From positions 29,388,001 to 29,452,000 of the forward strand of contig OX359246.1 in NCBI GenBank assembly GCA_947179485.1: 64,000 nucleotides of DNA. The letters run 5' to 3'. Under the pieces are notes generated by a model. That model had not been told where the DNA came from and ran no database searches. It was given only the letters and a program-made list of their open reading frames with translations. Each line of letters opens with the position of its first letter. The first letter of the stretch is position 1. Shown one piece after another: positions 57,900 to 64,000 of this stretch. The DNA is from Allacma fusca (lineage: Eukaryota; Arthropoda; Collembola; Symphypleona; Sminthuridae). A program made the position numbers and the translations under genes.

Positions 57900-58902
57900 A
57901 CCGCATGTGTATGTAGTTTATATTCACAATTAACCCCAAAACAAATATTTGTCGTAGTTGGCTGTACCTGGGAGTTATACAAAGAGCGGACTAATTTTTT
58001 CAGGCGTAGCGCAAATTACTAGACAATGTTTTCATTCTATCTGCAAACTGTGTTTAACGCATGCAATTTTATTTGGAAATAAATAATTTGTAGGAATTTA
58101 AGCCGATTTTATTTATGCTGCTGATTTCCAAGCCTAAGATTATGTTCAGATAATAAACCCTTTAAGATCAATTTGGAGAACTGTGTGGGCATAAAACAGT
58201 AAACAATTGTATTTTGAAATTGTACGTCAAAATACTGTGCTACGAACATCCTCCGAATATCTATGCGGGTCTGAGTAAGGATTTGATGCTAAAAAATAAT
58301 TTTGTGCCAAAATAAACTGGTATAAATCATTATTATTGAGAGCCATTTGCGGACTGACATGTTGCTTTGTTTACGTTTGAGTCTTTTAAACCCGGCACTG
58401 TCTGTAAAGATAGAGACTATAATCTCTCTCATGTGTAATTTCCCAGGGTACTCAATTACTGCATATACATATGTATTCGCAGTGGGTATTTCCAATGTTT
58501 AGCACCGTATCTTCACAATGGTTCGGCTACATTAAGTTTTTATACAAAGTGGCTCACATTTCCCCCCTCCTACTATGGCCCACATACGGTGATAACAAAA
58601 TTGTTGTGGTACACGTGGGGAGGGTCATATCATATGCAGTTTTTTCTCAAATTTGGGGAAAATCGCTATTTAAATTTGTTTTAAAAATTATTTCATTGGC
58701 CTAAAAAATTGCTGATAATCGAAGTCACAACCTTGAGAAAACTTAAGCACAAGAGGATTTTTGTATTCGATTACCAAGTTGTTTTAGAGCCAAAGAGATT
58801 CCTACAAAGAACGTTAAGGAAATTTTTGAAAATGCTTCGTGCACGAATAAATAATTCCTAATTTTAAAATTCCTTTGAAAAATTCCGTCTTTGCTTTACG
58901 TA
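57900..58902. other. No gene seen
   Basis: AT-rich, with only 68-77 codon frames lacking motifs. Confidence 0.4.
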
Positions 58903-58910
58903 TTTGCAAC

Positions 58911-60136
58911 CAGAGCTGCGCTCAAGTCAAGTAAATCCCAAACTTGACCCTGAACTTGACTTGACCCTGACAGTCAAATAGGTTTTTCAGACGGTCTTGA
59001 ACTTGACGATTCATGGTCAGACAATTACTTGAAAATCCAGGGTCAAGTATTCAAGTATTTTTCGCGTACCTTGAACCTGGTCAAGTATAGCCGGGACAAC
59101 TCTTGACTTGACCATGACTTGACCGTGACCCGAACTTGACTTGAATTGTCAAGTTTTTTAAAAATATAAATATAGAAATAGTATTCACACTTCAAATACA
59201 GCAAGTACGCCATTCATGGTTAAAACATAGCAAATAACAATATTATTCACAACTCACAAGATTCTCCAAGTAAATGAGTTGCTGCTTCAGTTCGATACTA
59301 TATTGTCTTGTGTTTTAGTTTTAGCCAACCTTCAATCTCGAGAAACTACGAATAGTCTCTGCTATTTGAGTAGTCTTTTAGATGTAAGTAAATCATTTTC
59401 CATTGAATTTTACTGTCAATAATAATTAACATTCAAGTTTGGGTTGCTTCACTAAAAATATCCGCAGTTCAGGTTCCCTATTGTTAATTAAACAAACTGA
59501 CTTATGTAGTAGTGTTTAACGTTGTACAAATGCTAAATTATTTAGAATAAAAAGAGTACTTGGATTTAAGTAACTTGATTCATTAACAATGCGTTTATTT
59601 TATACAACAATCGAACATTGAACACTGTTGCTTTCATCGGTGCTGCTCCAAAGTTTTTGTATTCGTGTTCTTTCGTTCACTATTGCAGCTGCGGCTGTGG
59701 CTTCCAAAGCGTATCTAGAGATATTGAATCGTTACGCAAAAATAGGTACATTAGAAGACATTTAAAAGAACGTGCATGTATACGGAGTCTCGGAATTACG
59801 ATAACAACATTATGAAAGAAAGCCTATTGAAATATATGGCGCCACAACCTTGATATGCGTAACGTTTCGTTGCTTGAATAAGTACTTGAAATACTTATGG
59901 TTCATGGCCAAGGATTTATATATTTTTACTTGACCATGAACATGACCTGACTCTCAAGTAGAATATTTTGTCTTGACCATGATAACTACTTGATTTCAAA
60001 TCTCAGGGTCAAGTAGAATAAATAACTTGACCACGACTTGAATGTTCAAGTATCCATTATATTTTACTTGACCATGACCCGAACTTGACCATGACTTGAA
60101 ATACTCATGGTCTACTTGAACTTGAGCGCAGCTCTG
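58911..60136. mobile_element. CATGGTCAAGT-word hAT-type element, copy 2, TSD TTTGCAAC
   Basis: Left end CAGAGCTGCGCTCAAGT and right end ACTTGAGCGCAGCTCTG (spacing differs slightly) are inverted; perfect duplications TTTGCAAC at 58903-58910 and 60137-60144. The arms repeat CTTGACCATGACTTGA words (58925-59155, 59880-60125). It shares ends and arm word with 50963-51958 but its interior differs. A 65-codon plus frame at 59618 has no motif. Confidence 0.9.
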
Positions 60137-60144
60137 TTTGCAAC

Positions 60145-60755
60145 CTGTGATCCTAAATATTAACCCTTACATATATTAAAGAAGCATATGTTGTAGAATC
60201 TCTAACAAAATTGGCTAAGATCTGAGAGAGACAAATAATGTAAGAGTTACTCCCCCAAAGTGAGCTATAAAGAAGAGAGCAAATAGTACACCTCTCCCTG
60301 CAGGTAATGTTTTCTTTATATTGGCCAGAAAATGTTTAGCCAATTTCTCTTCACCTCAACGTTAATTTCCTTTTCATTATAAGAAGAAGAACCGAATTTT
60401 CCTCCATCCACTCATTTTATAAATCCCAGTACCGTTTCCACAATGTTTTCTCACAATAATTTACTGCACTTTAGAAAGTATTCTTTGCCTTCGGTACTTC
60501 CTCATACATATGCAGGTACTTACATACATATGTACATACATACAAAAGTAGATAATTTTACCCCCTGAAAAATCAATCTTTTCAAGGTCCCTCATATGTG
60601 CCTCAATTTTTTGGTCTACAAACACATCCTCATATACATACAATAGTATGTATGTATGTGCACTATCAATCGCCATTTATCTACAACAAGATCTAAAAAT
60701 ACAATGCAGACAAAGCGCGTAGATTTAGGCGAGAAGTGAGACACAGCACCCGTGG
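60145..60755. other. No gene seen; upstream region of the four-TM gene
   Basis: Includes a CATACATATG-rich stretch (60500-60545) with an inverted counterpart (ATAGTATGTATGTATGTGCA) near 60650. It may hold the promoter of the gene starting at 60756, but I see no clear TATA or Inr that decides it. Confidence 0.35.
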
Positions 60756-62457
60756 ATGGCAGACATTGAAATCATGGCAGAGAGAATATTTTGTTGTTGC
60801 GGTGTTGCTCCAAGGACCAAATTAATCGGATGGTCTCAACTAGTAAGTAACAACCTAAAACTATTACCAGTGTTCTTAGCGATAGCAATCATAAAAGCTT
60901 ATTTGAAATGAAAACAGGCGTACGATGTTCGTACCATAAAAAACAAGCGGGGTATCGCTCAGAATTTATAAAGAGGATAAGGGATTTTTCCCGACTTTTA
61001 AAATTGTGCAAATTTTAAATATTAGCCAATATTTTTGTTGTATCGTGGGGAATTTTCTTTAAAAAAATATTTTTCAAGAAAAGAGTATATTCACATATTT
61101 TTGAGCAATTTAGAATTCTGGCAAGATAAATTGAAAAGTTTCCTTCTATCTGCATTTTTGTAGATTTGTTTTGTCGGCGTAATTATTCTAACTGGGGTTG
61201 AATGGGCACACTTAGAAGCGCTACGTACGGATCCTGGGAATGCCAATATATCCTATGGGCATGATTTGACAGCAAATGAAACGCTTATTTTGGAATACAT
61301 AAGTAAGCTTCACTACAATGGTTAACGTCTGGCTCTAAAAAGTGTATTTTATTTTGAAATCTTTTATTTTTTCTTTTAGCACAGATTGCATGGATTGAAT
61401 TCGTTTTGTCTGTTCTGGTGGGATTTCCTTGTATCCTCATGGCTATCATTTTGCTTTGCGGTGCATACAACGTAAGACAGGTGTAATTGATTAATATGCT
61501 CTTCAGGGATGAAATGGATTAGAAAAAATGCGTGTATTATTGTCCAACAGTATGGTTAGAATACTGATGGAGGATTTAATTAACCAGTGCTCGGATTGGG
61601 TATGGGCAATACACGATAAGTTCCTTATAAATATGTTAGATTCGAGTCATATCTGGCTGTTATTGCTACAATGACGCTTGCAATATAATACTCGAATAGG
61701 GGTACATTCAGGTTTTGGGCACATTACTGCTACAAGCACTTCATTTCAATTTCAAGTATGGGTACGTGTGTGGAAAAAAATTACCCGAGTACTCGTAAAG
61801 ATAATTTACTCTGTAGACGTAAAACGTGTGAATCTCTGTGATTCCGATTTTTTTGACACTGGAAAATTCTTTCACATTAATGGATCAATGAATAAAGAAA
61901 TGTTTCCTGGAATTGAGGATTGACAGGAAATTATTTACATTTCGGTTAGAAATACCATCCAAAAATTACCACAACTTGAATTGACTGCACAGTAATAAAT
62001 CCCAGAAATGCTTGTAAATTCGAGATCAAATTACTCCAACTAAGCTATACTTTCCTAAGCCCTTTCATCCCTATGAGAGAAGTTATTGTGAGTGCTTGAG
62101 CATCTCACAAAATCCCATATCATTTCCATTCATAATTAATTATTATTGTTATGGACAAGACAATCCTAGCAGGATCCTCTGGAGGTAAACATGTTTTTTT
62201 TATTTATGTCTTTCTTCTCGCAGAGAAACACTTGTCAACTTCAGGCCTGGATGATCTTTGACGTCATTTGCATTGTTGTTGGTGCAATCTATGCCATAAG
62301 AACATGTTTTCTCTCACCTGGTGGGGAAGCCATGATTACAGTATTCATTCTGATGGTCCTATTTTCCCTCCAAATTCATTTCTTGGACGTTGTGGGCACT
62401 TACAAGAAGGAAATTAAAATGGCTGTCAATAATCCTCGAACTCCTGGAATTGTATAA
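60756..62457 (+). CDS. Four-TM membrane protein, 183 aa (family gene 2)
   Basis: Four exons, 60756-60842, 61164-61302, 61380-61471 and 62224-62457, sum to 552 nt in phase with GT-AG introns. ATG 60756 opens MADIEIMAERIFCCCGVAPR; a second ATG (60774) is also possible. TM1 is WSQLICFVGVIILTGVEW. The first loop carries N-x-S/T sites (NAN-NIS, NET). TM2 ends ILMAIILLCGAYN, TM3 is AWMIFDVICIVVGAIYAI and TM4 is MITVFILMVLFSLQIHF, followed by a short charged tail. The exon phases and the R-x3-QLxAW motif match the gene at 38602-39838 and the relic at 24881. Intron 3 (752 bp) contains a GGGTA-type element relic (61588-61800). The 3' region has AATAAA at 62648 and 62725 and a 24-bp perfect palindrome. 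Function unknown; DUF4728-like is my best family guess. Confidence 0.85.
61588..61800. mobile_element. Possible GGGTA-word element relic in an intron
   Basis: Left end CAGTGCTCGGATTGGGTATG and right end (complement) CGAGTACTCGGGTAA are roughly inverted. The left end is like the complement of the terminus at 2321. No duplication was found. Confidence 0.4.
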
Positions 62458-62521
62458 CATACTATTCTAATTTAAATGAATCTTTACAATACAAGTGATA
62501 TAATTATTCTGTTCTTGGATG

Positions 62522-62545
62522 ACTCACATGTAATTACATGTGAGT
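62522..62545. repeat. Perfect 24-bp palindrome
   Basis: ACTCACATGTAA followed directly by its complement, 64 bp after the stop of the four-TM gene and before its first AATAAA, so probably in the 3' UTR. In RNA it could form a loopless or cruciform-type hairpin; no known element is recognised. Confidence 0.8.
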
Positions 62546-63839
62546 TGAATTTCCAAACTGCGTTTCTATACTGTTTGCAGGAGTGTATGTCATGTATGAT
62601 TAATTACTGGTGCCATTATAGGTATGTTACATTCTTATCGCCTTCAAAATAAATTGTATAGTTTTTGTCACAGTCCATGTAGTAATTATAAATTATATTT
62701 CTTTTACCTATCCTGAAATTCATAAATAAAATTTTAGCTTTAGGCAAAGTTCTTCCAAACGTTTCGTAATGATTTATCATACATATATACCTTTATAGTT
62801 GTATATAGATAATTATGTATGTATGACAAAATCATATACAGCAAATATCAGTGTATACCATTTAGTCATTCTAATGAAAGAGCATTGTTTATCCGAAGCT
62901 AAATTATATGCATAAGTTCTATATGCATTTTCATGTACCATTCCGTACTCTGTCTGTCTCGGGGTGCCCCATAATGGCACGATAATTAAAACAATTGTGA
63001 ATCTTATTTACTCAATCTTGAGTTTCCATGAAATAATTGTGTACTTATTTCCTCCTTTATTTTTAAAAATCCATGTGTATTTACACGACACGCTTTCTAA
63101 AGGGAATTTTATTCAATTATTATTATTACATTAAAATTAATTATTTGAATAGTATAGATAAAAAAATAAGAATTGAAAGTTAAAATACGAATTCGTGTGG
63201 TAAACACAATTGATCCTTTTTGTCACTCTAGGGATGCTGGGACGAATCATGAGGTGAGTGTCCGAGTAATTTTACAACAATAATTTCTTAACTACATTGT
63301 GAATCATTGTTACAATTTTATTTTGAGAGAAAACTGCATACGTAAATATTTATCCTATACTGAATCGTGTTCAAAATTGACACCCTGTAAATGAAACACT
63401 TAAACATATTATAAGTAATTATACGTAATTCCAAATCCGCCCACTATAAATAATTATTTCATTCAGGAAAAACGCTAGTCATAAAATCGCTTGACGCATT
63501 AAATCTACAAACACACATGGAGCATCACATGTGTTAATAACAGAATTAATGCTAATTGCCACTTTGGGGATGTTGGATGGAATCACGGAGTGTTATTCCA
63601 GGGAATTTAGATTTAATGTTCCAAAGAATTGCACTACAATTTTTTTTCTATATAAACACGTGAATCATTTTTCATTTAATGACAAATTGGAAGCACAAAT
63701 GATTCCTGAAATAATTATTCGTTTGCATGCTCAATGATAATGCACTCAGGGGATATAATAATTCAATGCCATGGCTAAAGCTCAAGAGTATATCGCCTTT
63801 ATGCATATTTGTGCTCTCTCATCAAGTACAGCACTGTAA
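62546..63839. other. No gene seen
   Basis: AT-rich. A 68-codon plus frame at 63531-63737 lacks a motif. A short segment 63232-63253 is framed by acceptor-like CACTCTAG and donor-like GTGAGT but has no supported neighbours. Confidence 0.35.
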
Positions 63840-63975
63840 TTACATACAATGAGCGTTCCCTCGCAGGGAAACAATCCTCACTTTGTCCATGAACCATTCC
63901 ACATGGACTCTCTTGCTAGACAGGGAGTACAGAGTAGTTCCAAATGTCAGACCTATTAGTATGAAGATCACTTCA
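63840..63975 (-). CDS. Possible last exon of a membrane protein (window edge)
   Basis: A minus-strand frame with stop TAA at 63840-63842 and an acceptor TTGTTGTCAG ending at 63976. It encodes EVIFILIGLTFGTTLYSL followed by SSKRVHVEWFMDKVR and a short tail. A hydrophobic helix followed by a charged tail fits the last exon of the four-TM family found elsewhere in the window, but sequence identity is weak. The frame also stays open to the window end, so the acceptor is not certain. Confidence 0.4.
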
Positions 63976-64000
63976 CTGACAACAAAAATTTTTAAGGGGA

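Noticed and set aside
56901-57939. Several overlapping open frames of 64-131 codons on both strands
   Set aside because: They are by-products of the GTCCCC word arrays; their translations are low-complexity repeats (P/S/R or G/R/D rich) with no start context.

Overview
The window is a TE-dense, AT-rich piece of an invertebrate nuclear genome, most likely an arthropod. Support for this: genes are split by short GT-AG introns, there is a eukaryotic tRNA-Cys, and there is an insect-style Harbinger element, BED-finger hAT elements, a non-LTR retrotransposon, a solo LTR and a 200-bp scaffold gap. I cannot name the species; a springtail or similar hexapod is a guess.

Host genes occupy few bases. 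(1) 26.7-29.9 kb, minus: a nine-exon SLC3A-type heavy chain of heteromeric amino-acid transporters, reconstructed in frame as 549 aa. (2) A family of small four-TM proteins: an intact gene at 38.6-39.8 kb (minus, 173 aa), another at 60.8-62.5 kb (plus, 183 aa), a truncated plus-strand relic at 24.9-25.2 kb, two broken first exons at 23.6 and 56.2 kb (minus), and perhaps a last exon at the right edge. These copies lie on both strands and two sit in a duplicated block of about 1.4 kb. (3) 25.56-26.01 kb, minus: an unrecognised two-exon 104-aa gene inside a TA-flanked inverted repeat. (4) tRNA-Cys(GCA) at 23.13 kb.

Transposon-encoded genes: a hAT transposase at 12.7-14.4 kb (one in-frame TGA), a 5'-truncated non-LTR reverse transcriptase at 16.0-18.0 kb (minus), and an apparently intact Harbinger element at 46.13-49.33 kb carrying both a MADF-type DNA-binding protein and a DDE transposase.

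The most striking feature is a set of at least ten non-autonomous hAT-type elements with 8-bp target duplications. In each, one to several hundred bases at both ends are built from one short word repeated degenerately (for example ATCCG, GTACCTG, GAATA, GTCCCC, GGTTCGG, GTTCAGTTC, CATGGTCAAGT, GCCCAAAATG, CGAGACAA, CGAGTTCGAGT). Each family has its own word. They are often nested: 49.6-52.9 kb holds three levels, and 42.56-45.05 kb has two inserted in one older repeat. One insertion (31.41-32.65 kb) has its empty site in another copy of the host repeat at 54.4 kb. A separate foldback family with the terminus CGCTGAAGAGGCAAAATGG occurs three times, at two very different sizes.

Layout: 0-9.7 kb dispersed and inverted repeats without a gene; 9.7-11.8 kb nested word-array elements; 12.4-14.7 kb hAT; 15.9-18.0 kb non-LTR; 18-23 kb AT-rich with a hAT MITE; 23-30 kb genes; 30-34 kb three hAT-type elements; 34.7 kb gap; 35.7-36.7 kb pogo-like element with a solo LTR; 38-41 kb four-TM gene; 42.5-45.7 kb nested elements; 46-49.3 kb Harbinger; 49.4-54.1 kb nested hATs; 54-60 kb more elements; 60.7-62.5 kb four-TM gene. 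All calls come from reading the sequence; no database search was run.
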